From the NCBI RefSeq assembly GCF_000801105.2, contig NC_079514.1, forward strand, positions 46,628,515 through 46,692,514: 64,000 nt of DNA, written 5' to 3'. Under the pieces are notes generated by a model. It had not been told where the DNA came from. It did no database searches and saw only the letters and a program-made list of their open reading frames with translations. The stretch is from Raphanus sativus. Lineage: Eukaryota; Streptophyta; Magnoliopsida; Brassicales; Brassicaceae. Of the stretch, positions 1 through 11,043 are shown one piece after another (the first letter of the stretch is position 1; every line of letters starts with the position of its first letter). Both the position numbers and the translations under genes were made by a program.

Positions 1-10
1 CATGACCCAG

Positions 11-439
11 ATATAGTTTTGAAGAAGGTTGTACAAAGGAGGACCCGCTCTCCCAAGAGAGCTTCCGGAAGCTAGCTTTGCCTTTACCCTACTCCAAGCA
101 GGAGCACTCAAAGCTTGTTTGCTATATTTCGAAGGAGCTAATGGACACAGAGAACCCACCACAGGTGTTGCCCAATGGCTACGTCTACAGCACCAAGGTT
201 TGATGCTATTCGGATTACCACTGATCCTATTCTTTCTCTCGTTTTTAGAATCCGTTGTCACTGTTCTAGATCATTGACATTAGTTAATAGTTCAAAGTTT
301 TAAAAGTTGGGTTTCTTACTTTTGATGGCACTTGCAGGCTCTCAAGGAAATGGCGGACAGGAACAAAGGTGAAATAAAATGTCCAAGGACAGGGTTCGTC
401 TGCAACCATACGGACTTAATCAAGGCATATATATCATGA
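11..439 (+). CDS. 3' end of GID9/MAEA-like RING subunit gene (partial)
   Basis: Two exons (11-197 and 338-439) joined by a GT/AG intron encode the C-terminus of a macrophage-erythroblast-attacher/Gid9 homologue. The first reads CTKEDPLSQESFRKLA, then KLVCYISKELMDTENPPQ and LPNGYVYSTK. The second reads ALKEMADRNKGEIKCPRTGF and ends HTDLIKAYIS-stop. This matches the degenerate RING-like end of the family (NPP..LPNGYVY...CPRT). The family is the RING half of the CTLH/GID E3 ubiquitin ligase. The LisH, CTLH and CRA parts lie outside the window. The exon start at 11 is inferred from the AG at 9-10 and an in-frame stop at 3-5. The gene converges with ABCG16. In Arabidopsis the homologue is, from memory, At3g55070, which fits the synteny. 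Confidence 0.85.
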
Positions 440-1418
440 ACCCTGTTGCTCACTATCCTCACTTTGGTTGCATTATGGATTGATGACGACCAATGTGAGG
501 TCAGTGCATTCAGACCCAACTTCCTTTCTTCATTGATAGTCTCTGTGAATATGCATTTACAAATAAACTTTGCATCTTTTCTTAGACAGTTCTTTCTTTT
601 GTATATCAAGTTACTTCCTCATTTCAATCTTATAACAGTTTTCTAGCCAGCATGGATGTTTTTTTCTTCTGCTATTCTACTTTCATCTTGTCTTCAAGTA
701 TAAAGTAGTCAATTATGCATACCTCAACCAATATAATCGTAGCTCTCTCTGTTCGGCTTCAACCATGTGATTACCATCCATATCCAACATGTTCATCCTC
801 TTTCCTTTTCACACTAGTATCTCAAGTCCTTGGTATTGTAAAATCGGTTCCATAGTCACTTTGAGGATCATATAAGGTGGTGAAAACAAGTTCGTGCAAT
901 AATGATTAAGCCATTCAGCTGCAGATCCTACAACAAGAAAGCTAATCAAAGATCTGTTGCATCTTCCTTCTGACTGTAAATCTCTGTGATACAGAACGGC
1001 AATTAGTTCCTTCCAGTTCCTCAAAACACCCAATAAACCTTTATCGAAACCTACATTCATGTTCATTGTGGTGATTAGCAGATTCAACTTTATATAGTGC
1101 CTTGATGCAAAACACTATGATCCTCAACTGATCTTTGATATGACCCAAGATGATCTTATGTGCCTCCAACTCTTTGCTTCCACAATCTCAATACGTCTAT
1201 TTGACATGTTGAATTAATTTTCAGCGAATAGAGCAATCTATAGGTGATTTTCTGTATTCAAAATCTTAAAAGAATGTTATTTAATATGATGATAAAAGCA
1301 AACATGTTAAAATGAATACAATTCAAAGACGTACAAATCAATCAACAAATCACCCTAACAAAAACGAAAAATACAAAGATATGTTTTTGGTTTCAAAGTA
1401 TCACTACCCATCTCACTT
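440..1418. other. intergenic, convergent 3' ends
   Basis: This AT-rich DNA lies between the 3' ends of the GID9-like gene (+) and ABCG16 (-). No reading frame here looks like a gene and I see no mobile element with clear ends. From memory, Arabidopsis has a SET-domain gene between these neighbours; I see no sign of it here. Confidence 0.5.
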
Positions 1419-3572
1419 TCACCTCCTCTTGTTCTTGCTCCCAAACAACAAACACAAGTAAAACAAAACCCTGAAAAAGAACCCGAACCCTACCGTGACA
1501 AGCAAGCAACTCCATTTGCTAAGCTCCGTAACTCCTTGCTGCTTCAGAATATCAGCACCGGTCGTAAGGCACGTAGAACTCGTTATCCTAATCCCAATAG
1601 ACCGGCTCACAGAATCCAAAAGCCTCAGTTTCATCCCATAACTCAACTGTCCCATAGGCGTGTTGTCGAAGATCTGAACACCTCTCACGAAACACACCAT
1701 AGGATCCGAGAACTCATTCTGAAGAACCGCCTCGTACGGGTACTTAACCAGAGAAAGGTAATGAAACCATAACCAGTACTGAGGGATACGATCTCTGTTG
1801 ATGAAGAAGCCACTAAAGAGCAAGAAGTAAGCTAAAATAGCTACAACGATAGTGTAACCCAACATAACATGCGGGACGACGCCGGATAAGAAAGTCACGA
1901 AGGAGCTTCCGGACCAGAAAGAGGCAAAGATGATTAGGCAGTAGAACAGAAAGCCCATTGGGCCTCCTTGGAGACCAACAGCCCAAAACGTCGCCGTTGC
2001 GAAGGCTAGCGAGAGGAAGATGAGCGAAGGTAAAGAGACCGCGGCGTGAGAGAGGACGTAGGAGGATCTCCGGTAAGCGTTGTAAGCGGTTTCTCTCATG
2101 AAGATGTAACGCTCCTGGAGGAATACGGGGAGTGCGTCGGCGCAAGTGTAGAACATCGTCGACATCGCGAACGCGAAGAAACCTAGCCGCTCTTGGACGC
2201 CTTTCGGAGAATTGTCTAACCGCCAGAACACGGTGGCGAGGATGAATCCTGTGACGAGCACGGTGGCTAACCGCGTTCCGAATAGCTCCGGTTGACGCCG
2301 GGAGTTGAGGATCGAGCGTTCGGTGAGAGTTTTGATCTCGATCCAGAACGGATTCGCGAATCCGCCGTGGCTTACGACGGAAGATCCACCGCCGCCGCCG
2401 GAGACTAGCTTCCCTCTGCTTATACTAGCGGAGATCGCTTCTTTGAGAGTGAGATTCCGGTACGGAGTCGCCGGCGGAGATCGTTTCTTCATCTCTTGCC
2501 ACTTGTCGTTGAACTCGACCAGTCCTCGTGTTCCTCCGGCTGATCCTTCGAGCTCTCTGATGAGATCTAACGCGAACTCGGTTTGATTCTCGTTCTCCGG
2601 TACGGGACACCCGAACCGGGCGAAAAATCCCGGTAAACTCGCGGGAGATCCGCTGAAAACGGTTTTGCCACGTGACAGGAAGATAAGACGGTTAAGCAAA
2701 CCGAGGACTCGGTGACTCGGCTGATGTATAGACATTATTACGATACTGCCACTCTCCGCTATCTTCTTGAGCACGTTAACCACCATGAAGGCGCTTGTGG
2801 AGTCCAACCCCGAAGTCGGCTCGTCGAGGAAGAGAACGATCGGGTCGTGGATGATATCGATCCCGATCGAGACTCGCCGTCTCTCACCACCGGAGATTCC
2901 ACGGTGTCCTTCGTCTCCGATGATGGTGTTGGCCGCGTTCTTGATCCCTAGCTGCTCGATTAGGGTTTGGACTCGGAGCCTTTTCTTGGACTTTGGTAAG
3001 CTTCTTGGTAAGCGAAACTCAGCGGCGAACATTAGGGTTTCTTCTACGGTGAGCATCGGGAAGAGGAGGTCGTCTTGCATTACGTACGCTGATATGACTT
3101 TTAGGGTTCGAGACTGAAGAGGCTCTCCGTTAAGCGTTACCGTGCCTTTCAAGCTTCCTTTAGCGATCCGGTTCGCTAATGCGTCGATCAAAGTGGATTT
3201 ACCCGACCCGCTGGCTCCGAGAACGGCGAGAATCTCTCCGTCGCGTGTCTCGCCGGAGATGTTGTCGAGAAGGGTCTTGGTCTTGGTGGAAGATAGGCTC
3301 CTCCTCCGTGGGATCAAGTCGAACTTGGGGCGAACGGAGACGTTGTAAGTGAGGTTGTTGAAAGATAGAACGAAGGGGACAGGACGCATGAGATCATCGT
3401 AGTCTTGATCACCTTGTGAACTGTGAGCAGGAGTCTCGTCGCCGACGTCTACCTTTCTAACGTCGCTTACGTTCTTGAGAAGTTGACCTAAAGTCAGCGA
3501 GGAACTAATCTCCATGGAATGATACGGCGTCGCGTTATCAACGGAGTGATCTTCTGCTACAATGCGAGACAT
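1419..3572 (-). CDS. ABCG16: ABCG half-transporter, ABCG16 orthologue
   Basis: An intact intronless frame of 717 residues. The ATPase domain comes first: Walker [10 protein letters not shown] at 119-127, Q-loop Q166, signature ISGGE at 226-230, Walker B IVLFLDE at 245-251, H-loop H283. Six membrane segments follow at about 433-451, 464-481, 512-531, 541-560, 570-589 and 690-710, ending GSKNKRR. This is the reverse (ATPase-membrane) order of half-size ABCG/WBC proteins, which dimerise in the plasma membrane. I chose the ATG at 3572 ([10 protein letters not shown]) because the Arabidopsis protein starts MSRI; another in-frame ATG lies 16 codons upstream. The N-terminal [16 protein letters not shown] and the position identify ABCG16. 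That gene is linked in the literature to pollen wall formation and jasmonate transport. A glycine run at about 392-396 lies between the two domains. Confidence 0.93.
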   Translation of the reverse strand: MSRIVAEDHSVDNATPYHSMEISSSLTLGQLLKNVSDVRKVDVGDETPAHSSQGDQDYDDLMRPVPFVLSFNNLTYNVSVRPKFDLIPRRRSLSSTKTKTLLDNISGETRDGEILAVLGASGSGKSTLIDALANRIAKGSLKGTVTLNGEPLQSRTLKVISAYVMQDDLLFPMLTVEETLMFAAEFRLPRSLPKSKKRLRVQTLIEQLGIKNAANTIIGDEGHRGISGGERRRVSIGIDIIHDPIVLFLDEPTSGLDSTSAFMVVNVLKKIAESGSIVIMSIHQPSHRVLGLLNRLIFLSRGKTVFSGSPASLPGFFARFGCPVPENENQTEFALDLIRELEGSAGGTRGLVEFNDKWQEMKKRSPPATPYRNLTLKEAISASISRGKLVSGGGGGSSVVSHGGFANPFWIEIKTLTERSILNSRRQPELFGTRLATVLVTGFILATVFWRLDNSPKGVQERLGFFAFAMSTMFYTCADALPVFLQERYIFMRETAYNAYRRSSYVLSHAAVSLPSLIFLSLAFATATFWAVGLQGGPMGFLFYCLIIFASFWSGSSFVTFLSGVVPHVMLGYTIVVAILAYFLLFSGFFINRDRIPQYWLWFHYLSLVKYPYEAVLQNEFSDPMVCFVRGVQIFDNTPMGQLSYGMKLRLLDSVSRSIGIRITSSTCLTTGADILKQQGVTELSKWSCLLVTVGFGFFFRVLFYLCLLFGSKNKRR

Positions 3573-3660
3573 GAAGGAGTAAGAAGTGAGAAAAGCGCTT
3601 GCTGTTTTACACTTACACAATTCGTTCTCTGTTATTGCTTGTATCTGTATCTCTGTATCT

Positions 3661-3670
3661 CTCTTTTATA
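3661..3670 (-). promoter_or_regulatory. TATA box of ABCG16
   Basis: On the minus strand this reads TATAAAAGAG, about 90 bp upstream of the chosen ABCG16 start codon. A pyrimidine/TCTGTATC-rich leader lies between. Position and sequence fit a plant core promoter. The start of transcription is inferred, not seen. Confidence 0.55.
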
Positions 3671-4204
3671 GCTATGTTCTTTATGAGAGGGGTACGAAGT
3701 AACGTGGGTAATTGTGTAAACAGTAAACACGAAGGGTCTATGCCTTGTGTTGTTGACTATAGTATTGTTTTAGGCGTTTGGATGAAAAATGCGTTTTGAA
3801 TTTATGCGTATTTTAATTTAGTTTTAGTTATTAAGGTGAGAGGTAAAGTGGATGAGGATGACCTATAAATCTAGAATTCATAATACCAAATAATATGAAG
3901 TGTCTGTTATTGAATGGAGAATTAGGTGAAGGGTGTTGATCTAACCAAGGTATAAGACTGAGATGAGAACTTTCTTTGCGTTTCACATTAATTTTGGTCA
4001 AATGCTGCTTATTAATACTAGTTGTTTTCTTAATCAACTATTCAAATGTTGGTAGCGTAACAAAAGTGTGTAGTGGTTATTTTGTATATAAAAACAACTA
4101 ACTCTCCTAGATACAATAAAATGCTAAACGAAATTTTGATTCTGGTTATTTTCATTTTCGTTTTCATAGTTTTTTTGAAAATTATTTGTAAGGTAATTAA
4201 GTAA
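3671..4204. other. ABCG16 upstream region
   Basis: Presumed promoter and upstream DNA of ABCG16. It is AT-rich, with no coding signal or clear repeat. Confidence 0.4.
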
Positions 4205-4397
4205 GAGCATTAGCATTGGTAGACTGGTAGTAAGTCACATGTAAGCTTCTTCTCGTTACAATCTCTCATTTAAAAAATTCTAAAAACACAGTGAGAGATT
4301 CTCATGCCATTTATTCTCCTTTTATCGATGGCATTTTCCTTTTACCATTAATAATCTTAATAAACCTAATTCTAAAAACTCACCAATGCTCATGCTC
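4205..4397. mobile_element. Tourist-like MITE
   Basis: A 193-bp element with inverted ends GAGCATTAGCATTGGTA and ACCAATGCTCATGCTC, flanked by a TAA target duplication at 4202-4204 and 4398-4400. The 3-bp TAA/TTA target is typical of PIF/Harbinger-derived MITEs. It has no coding capacity. Confidence 0.75.
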
Positions 4398-6191
4398 TAA
4401 CATTCTTTGCGAAGATCGATTAAAGTTTGGCATTAATTTTGCGCTAATTTTGAAAATTACACTGTTTAATGGCATGTATTTTCTCTAAAAGTTTGGGAGA
4501 CCTCAAAATGTCAAAACTTTCTTTCTGCTTCCTTGAAGTTGAATAGTTGGTATAACGGTGGAACCTTCTTTACCAAACTCAATGCTATTTTGAAAAGTGT
4601 GTACATTTCTTATACTCTCGCTTAGTTTTGGTTTTTTTCCTTGTTATCAGTGATAGTATCATTAATAGTTGCAGTTGTATTATTCACAATTCACATAAGA
4701 TGAACAATTTGTTCAGGAATTGGTAAGTGACGAAATGCCAAAGTGGCACCTCGCTATATCAAATCATATTTTCTGATATTAATTGAATAATTGTCACTGT
4801 TGTACATAAATCTGAGTGTTTTCACCCCAATCTGGAATATTTACTTGAACCCGAATAAAAAAAACTGAAACCAAACATTTATTCAAAAATATATAAATGG
4901 AATTTATGAACCTAGTACTTTGAGATTTGCGTATAAACTAAACCAAACCAAAATTCAAAACAGGATTTCGAGATATTCGAAACTAATTAAATATGTTAAT
5001 GTTTTTATATATATTAAGTTAATTTAGATATTTTATAGTATTCTAAAGATTTTTGTAGTTTATTTTATTTGTTATTTTGAATACCTTTTAGTTAGTTTAG
5101 ATAATGTAACTTATTTTTAATTAGATTAGAGAATAATTTATATATTTAGAGTTTTTTTGTCAATTATTCAAATTTTAAAAATGTTTTTGGACTATTTCAA
5201 ACATAGATTACAATTCGATCCCAACTGAATCTGAAAGAACTGAACTGAACCCACTTATAATTAGTAAAACTTAAATAAGATTTATGAGCATGATACTGTA
5301 AATCTAAAACTACGAATCAACCAAGCCGATGAAACTTCCCGCGTGCCTAGTTGTACGCATGTTTAATGGAGGACAGAGTGACCTCAAATGAGATTTATGA
5401 AACACAAACACGATTTCCCGATAAATGTATATGTGTTAACTATGATATATCTCATGACCGTTTTTCCCACCAGATAAGTCATTGCATTAGTGAAAATCAA
5501 CTCAAGTAATGTCTTCGGCGAAGCAAACTAACTGTTTTAATAAAAAAAAAATAGCTAGCAAAATACAGAATCAGGAGCACCATTAATATATGTTATCTTA
5601 TCTTAGTGGATTTCTCAATAAACATTCCTCAATAAACATCTTCATTTTTTTCTTCTTCTTTAAATTTACGTTTACGTTTGTTTTATGTATACATGCTAAA
5701 AGTTTTGGGTGTATTTTCAAAATACAAACTTCTTACGGTTTTTGTCAAATCCTAAACCACTTGAAAGAAGAATATTTGTGTTACATGACGGACGTACTTA
5801 TATTTCCCAATTGCAAAACTTTTTTTGTGTTACAAACTTACAATATTTGTTTGTTGACATTTAGGGTTTTGGTGACTAACTTCTACCTACTATAGCCTTC
5901 CTTGCCGCCACAAGCAAAGGCTGCAAGACTGGTGTCATCCCATGCATTTTTTTAAAAGAAAATTCGCTACTTTGATTTCCATTTCGAGCAGCTAATTATC
6001 TTTTTTTGCTTTTTTTTTTCTTGAAAAGGGAATACAGCGTAGACAGGGTAGGCTATTTTAAATTTTGTTGAATACACTATATCACACCAACCATGTAAAA
6101 GAAGATAGGTGTATTAGCGTTCTTGGAGGAACTAATTTTGAATGGAAAACTTCGAGGCTACTAGATTACCATATTATAGTTATAGGCTTAT
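4398..6191. other. AT-rich intergenic DNA with a degenerate repeat
   Basis: No gene is evident. The part at about 4830-5260 has pieces such as ACCCGAATAAA and GAACTGAACTGAACCC. These resemble a worn copy of the hAT MITE family seen at 50336-51031. A run of T and C-rich tracts near 6000 precedes the copia insertion. Confidence 0.4.
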
Positions 6192-6341
6192 TATGATCGA
6201 AGGATGATTTTCTATTGATACAAGAGTAGTACATTTATACACAAGTAGTAGTGATGAGCAAGTTAGAATATTCCTAAACATTAACTCTAATTGATACGAT
6301 GGAGAGAATGAGGAAAGTGTATATTCTTGATATCGTTGACA
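6192..6341 (-). repeat. 3' LTR of copia 1
   Basis: A 150-bp LTR, identical to 10748-10897 as far as I can read. In element orientation it begins TGTCAACG and ends GATCATA. Confidence 0.93.
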
Positions 6342-6354
6342 TCCTCCCGCAAGA

Positions 6355-9300
6355 TCAAGGACCTTTAGTGACGCCGATCTTGTCACGTAGAAGCGTGAAG
6401 CGTTGTCTGGTAAGTGGCTTTGTAAGTCCATCAGCTAGTTGGTCCTTGGTAGAGACGTGTGACACTCTGAGCTTGTTGGCTTGTACCTGATTCCGTATGA
6501 AGTGGTAGTCAAGTGCTAGGTGCTTCATTCTTGAGTGGAAAACAGGGTTTGCACAGAGATAGGTGGTGCCAATGTTGTCACAGTAGATAGTAGGAGAAGC
6601 ATGCTGTTGAATCCCGAGCTCATGGAGCAAATGACCAGTCCAGTTGAGCTCACTTGCCGTGTTTGCAACCGCTCTATACTCAGCCTCAGTTGATGATCTA
6701 GCAACACCATTTTGCTTCTTGGCTGACCAAGAGATAGCATGTTTGCCAAGGTAGACAATGTAGGCATTTGTTGAGACGTAGTCATCTGAATCTCCTGCCC
6801 AATCTGCATCTGAAAACGCATGTAGGGAGAGAGGATTAGACTTACTATAGAACAGTCCGTAGGTAGGCGTCCCAGCTAGGTATCGCAGCACTCTCTTGGC
6901 AGCTTGCCAATGATCAGTGGTTGGAGAATGCATAAACTGTGAGAGCTTGTTAACCGCATAAGCAATGTCTGGTCTGGTGAAGGCAAGGTACTGGAGACTG
7001 CCGACTAGAGTTCTGTACTCTGTGAGGTTGTCGTGTTTCTGACCAGACAGTGTGAGCTTTGGATTGGTTGCAATCGGTGTCGAGGCTGGTTTGGCATCCT
7101 GCATCTGAAACTTCTGTAAGAGATCGTAGATATACTTTCTTTGGCTGAGATGAAGTCCATGTGAGCTGCGTACAACTTCAATACCAAGAAAGTAGGACAG
7201 TTCACCCATGTCTTTGAGAGAGAATCTGTTGGCAAGACTTGAGAGAACTTTTTCTACTACTGTCTGATTGTTTCCAGTTACGACAATGTCATCTACGTAA
7301 ACAAGTAGATAGATCAGTGTGGTACCGTGTTGGAGAACAAACAGGGCCGTGTCTGCGACTGAGTTTTTGAATCCCAGCTGAAGTAGGAATGTCCGAAGCT
7401 CGTCGTACCACGCGCGGGGAGCCTGCTTGAGGCCATAGATGGCTTTGTTCAGACGACAGACATGGTTGGGCTTGTCGGAGTCAACGAAACCAGGGGGTTG
7501 CGTCATGTAGACTTCCTCAGTCAAGGTGGCTTGGAGAAAAGCATTGTTGACGTCAATTTGACGAAGACACCAGTCTCTACTTGCAGCAACATTGAGTACC
7601 GTTCGGATCGTAGTGGACTTGATCACAGGGCTGAAAGTCTCAAAGTAATCAATCCCAGCTTGTTGTTTGTAGCCTCGTGTGACCAGTCTCGACTTTCGTT
7701 TGTCAATGGTGCCATCAGGTAAGTACTTGAGTCGGAAAAGCCATTTGCAATCAATCACATGCTGCTTCGGAGATGGGGGAACTAAATCCCATGTGCGGTT
7801 TCGAACTTGAGCATCAAATTCAGCAGAAGCAGAGGCTCTCCATTTGTCGTGTTTGAGAGCTTGAGTGATTGTTGTGGGTTCCGTTTCTCCGCCGGCGTGA
7901 ATGAGCGCTGAGAGACCAAAGCGTTGGTTGGGTTTTCGAATTTGATTCTTAGCACGAGTCTGCATCGGATGTTGGTTTTGAATGGGAGCAGAGACAGTCG
8001 CTGGAGGAGACGGTGGAGGAGAAGGCGGATTGGGCTGAGATATTCCTGGGCTTGAGTTTGATGTAGCTTGGGCCTGAGACTGAGCTGTGGGCTGAGGTGA
8101 TTGGGCCATATTAGAATCTGGGCCCAGACTTTGTGATCCACTTGAGGAAGAGTTATCTTCTGCAGAAGGGAGAGCTTCGTTGTCGTCGTTGTGAGACGAC
8201 GAGGTCTGATCGGAGTCGGTTTGTTGAGAAGCTGCTGGCGACGGCGGTTGTGCCGGTTCCGGTGTTGCTTCAGGCGACGAACCAGAGTCCGGAGTTGCCG
8301 TTCATCCTAAGGGTGCCGAGTGAGCCATATTGAGCGGCGGAGTGGGTATCGGTATATGGGTTGGTGGGGAGTGATGAGCGGTTTGAGTTTCAGAATTGGT
8401 GGAGGAAGACGGTGGAGCAGGAGGGGTATAAGGAAAGGTCGTTTCATCAAATTTCACGTGTCGAGAAACATAGACTCGATTCGTGGCTTGATCCAAACAG
8501 AGGTAGGCGCTTTGGGTTAAGGAGTAGCCAAGGAAGATACAAGGGATAGAGCGTGGAGCTAGTTTGTGAGGTGTGTACGGCCGGAGCCATGGGAAGCAAA
8601 GGCATCCGAAGATTTTGAGTTTTGTGTAATTGGGTTTTTCCTTGAAGATGGTTTGGTAGGGAGATTGGTTTGATAAGGTTTGGGTAGGCATCCTATTGAT
8701 GAGGTACACGGCAGTGGAGAGGGCATAGGTCCAGTATTGGAGAGGAAGTTTGGCGGTGGTGAGGAGAGTGAGACCGGTTTCCACAATGTGGCGGTGTCGT
8801 CTCTCTGCGAGGCCATTGTGTTCAGGGGTATGGGGCGGGGAGGTGAGGTGGCTGATACCTTTGGAGGCGAGGAAGTCACGGAGTGCAATGAACTCTCCTC
8901 CATTATCAGAAAATAAGGTACCAACTTTAACTTGGAATTTGTTTTCAACTAAGGCAGTGAATCGAATGAAGGTTTCTTTTACTTGAGATTTGAGTTTGAG
9001 AGGGTATAGCCATATATATCTAGAGTAGTGATCGACGATGATGAGATAGTATTTGTAATTGTCGATTGAAAGAATAGGTGATGTCCATACATCAGAGAAA
9101 AGATATTGTAGTGGACGAGAAGAGGAGATAGAACTTTCTGAAAAAGATAGTTTATGGGTTTTATTAATAGAACAATCACTGCAAGATAAAGACTGAGACA
9201 TAGAACTGAAATAAGGCAAAGAAAATTGAGATAAAATAGTTTTAAGGATAGGGTAGGATGGGTGGCCTAGTCTTGAATGCCAGTCTGAGATGGTGGTTTT

Positions 9301-10629
9301 GAGGTTATGGGTGGCTGTGTAGAAGGTAGAGGCGACAGGCAGGGAGATAGGCCACTCATATAGCTCATTCTTGGCATTGCCTTGGAGTAACGGGACCCCC
9401 GTTCTGAGATCCCTCACCTGAAAACAAGAGGGATAAAATTGAACCGAGACTTGGTTAGCATTGCATAGTTTGTATACTGAAATAAGATTCTTATGTATTG
9501 CAGGAACATGAAGAATATTATTTAGATGAAGAGGGCGAGTAGAAGTTTTTAAGAGAGTTGAACCAGTTTGGTTGATTGGCAATGCTGCTCCGTTTCCCAC
9601 AATAACCTCTTCTCCACCCGAGTATGGCTGGTGCAGTGAGAGGTTTGCTAAGTCCGACGCTATGTGGTGAGTTGCGCCTGAGTCAAGAAGCCACGGATTA
9701 GGAGAGGCATAGTTTGCTCGAGGTTGATAGCCTCTAGGCGCATGGAGCAGACCAGTATGTTGCGCCAGTTGGTTACAACGACGAGCACTATGTCCTTGGA
9801 GCCCACAGATTTGGCATCTGCCAAGATACGGACGCGGAGGACGAGATCCAGTAGGATTGTGGTGATTGGGGGTTTGCCACTGTGTGTTGCGAGTGTTGTT
9901 GTTCTTCTGGTACGGACGGTAGTTGTTAGATGCAACATTCGCAGTGACTGGAAACGACTGAGAGGCTTGGACAGAGAGAAGTCGTGCTTCATGGTTCAAC
10001 AACTTTTCATGTAGTTCATTGAACGTTGGGGGAGTGTCACGGCTCTCGATCTGGTCCACCACTTGCTTGTAGTCAGCAGGTAATCCCTCCAAGGCAAGCT
10101 CGATTTGATCTTCAAGATCAAGAACTTTGCCAAGTAGCGCCAGTTGATCCACACGAGCAGAGATGCCTTGAAGGTACTCAGATATGGTCTTTGTATCCTT
10201 CTTCCAATTTTTCAACTGGTTTTGGACTTGTTTGATGTGACCTCTGCTTGGTTTGGCATAGGTGGATGCTAGGATAGTCCAGATCTCTGCAGAGGTGTTG
10301 GCTTTCGAGAGAATCGGCTGAATGGTTTGAGAGATAGCTCCTAAGAGAGAGCTGAAGATGAGCCTGTCTTGACGGTTGTGAACCAGGAACTCCGGGTTGG
10401 GTGTTTCTTTGTCATCAACCGTGATGACTGCTGGTGGGATTGATTTAGATCCGTCGAGGTAGGAAGACAGATCGTAGCCATCAAGCAGCGCCTGGATTTG
10501 GCGGCTCCACATCAGGTAGTTGGAGGTGTTGAGCTTGGTGATATTGGAGGTGTTGACGTTGAGGAGAGAACCATTGTTGGTGACAAGGGTATCAAGGTTT
10601 GCTGTCGTGGTGGGTGCAGTGGTCGCCAT
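6355..10629 (-). pseudogene. copia 1 gag-pol polyprotein, one in-frame stop
   Basis: One long frame from ATG 10629 to 6355 is cut only by a TGA at 8302-8304. The first part has 775 residues: gag (about 1-260), zinc knuckle CQICGLQGHSARRC (272-285), protease DSGA (316-319) and integrase with the HSRLGHP zinc region and catalytic core. After the stop the same frame continues through a proline/serine/glutamine-rich linker into reverse transcriptase with YVDDIVVTG, then RNase H with RSSTEAEYRAVA. The length is normal for the family. The premature TGA would uncouple RT from gag, so the copy is probably non-autonomous unless the stop is read through. The bases after it (ACG GCA) do not match a known readthrough motif. 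Confidence 0.92.
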
Positions 10630-10735
10630 TGATGGTTAGGGAAGGTAGAAGAATAGGGGAAAAGTAGGGGAAGAAGGGAGAGATCGTAAGAGAGAGGCTA
10701 GGGAAAAAAAAATTTAGGTCTAGGTTAGATCGTAT

Positions 10736-10747
10736 GCTCTGATACCA
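10736..10747 (-). other. primer-binding site of copia 1
   Basis: In element orientation this reads TGGTATCAGAGC, directly beside the 5' LTR. It is complementary to the initiator tRNA-Met 3' end, the usual primer of plant copia elements. Confidence 0.9.
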
Positions 10748-10897
10748 TATGATCGAAGGATGATTTTCTATTGATACAAGAGTAGTACATTTATACACAA
10801 GTAGTAGTGATGAGCAAGTTAGAATATTCCTAAACATTAACTCTAATTGATACGATGGAGAGAATGAGGAAAGTGTATATTCTTGATATCGTTGACA
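10748..10897 (-). repeat. 5' LTR of copia 1
   Basis: The 150-bp 5' LTR, identical to the 3' LTR at 6192-6341 as far as I can read. It carries the promoter of the element. Confidence 0.93.
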
Positions 10898-11043
10898 CTT
10901 ATAACCAATACCTAACAGACACAAAAGGTAGAAGATATATATGACTAATATTTCAAGACTTAAGAAAAGGGTTGGCTTCTACAGTTCAACGTACGTTTCA
11001 GAAACTACATTTAATTTGACACTTTTCCTTCCAAATGTGACGT

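Larger units (their letters stand above)
6192..10897 (-). mobile_element. Ty1/copia LTR retrotransposon 1 (young)
   Basis: A complete 4706-bp element on the minus strand. The 150-bp LTRs (6192-6341 and 10748-10897) look identical base for base. The target duplication CTTAT lies at 6187-6191 and 10898-10902. The primer-binding site TGGTATCAGAGC (initiator tRNA-Met type) abuts the 5' LTR at 10736-10747. A purine-rich tract next to the 3' LTR reads GCGGGAGGA. Identical LTRs mean recent insertion. The protein order (PR-IN-RT-RNase H) defines copia; the gag and RT style suggest the Ale/Retrofit lineage, which is an inference. Confidence 0.95.

Noticed and set aside
29..277. An 82-codon frame with a hydrophobic C-terminal half
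   Set aside because: It overlaps the GID9-like exon in another frame; the family match and splice junctions are in the frame of exon 11-197.
1813..3348. Long secondary frames on both strands over ABCG16
   Set aside because: They are shadows of the GC-richer ATPase and membrane coding sequence; the same pattern recurs over the other ABCG genes and the copia elements.
8302..8304. Programmed readthrough of the copia 1 stop
   Set aside because: The bases after the TGA do not match known readthrough contexts and copia elements normally use one open frame; kept only as a question in the findings.
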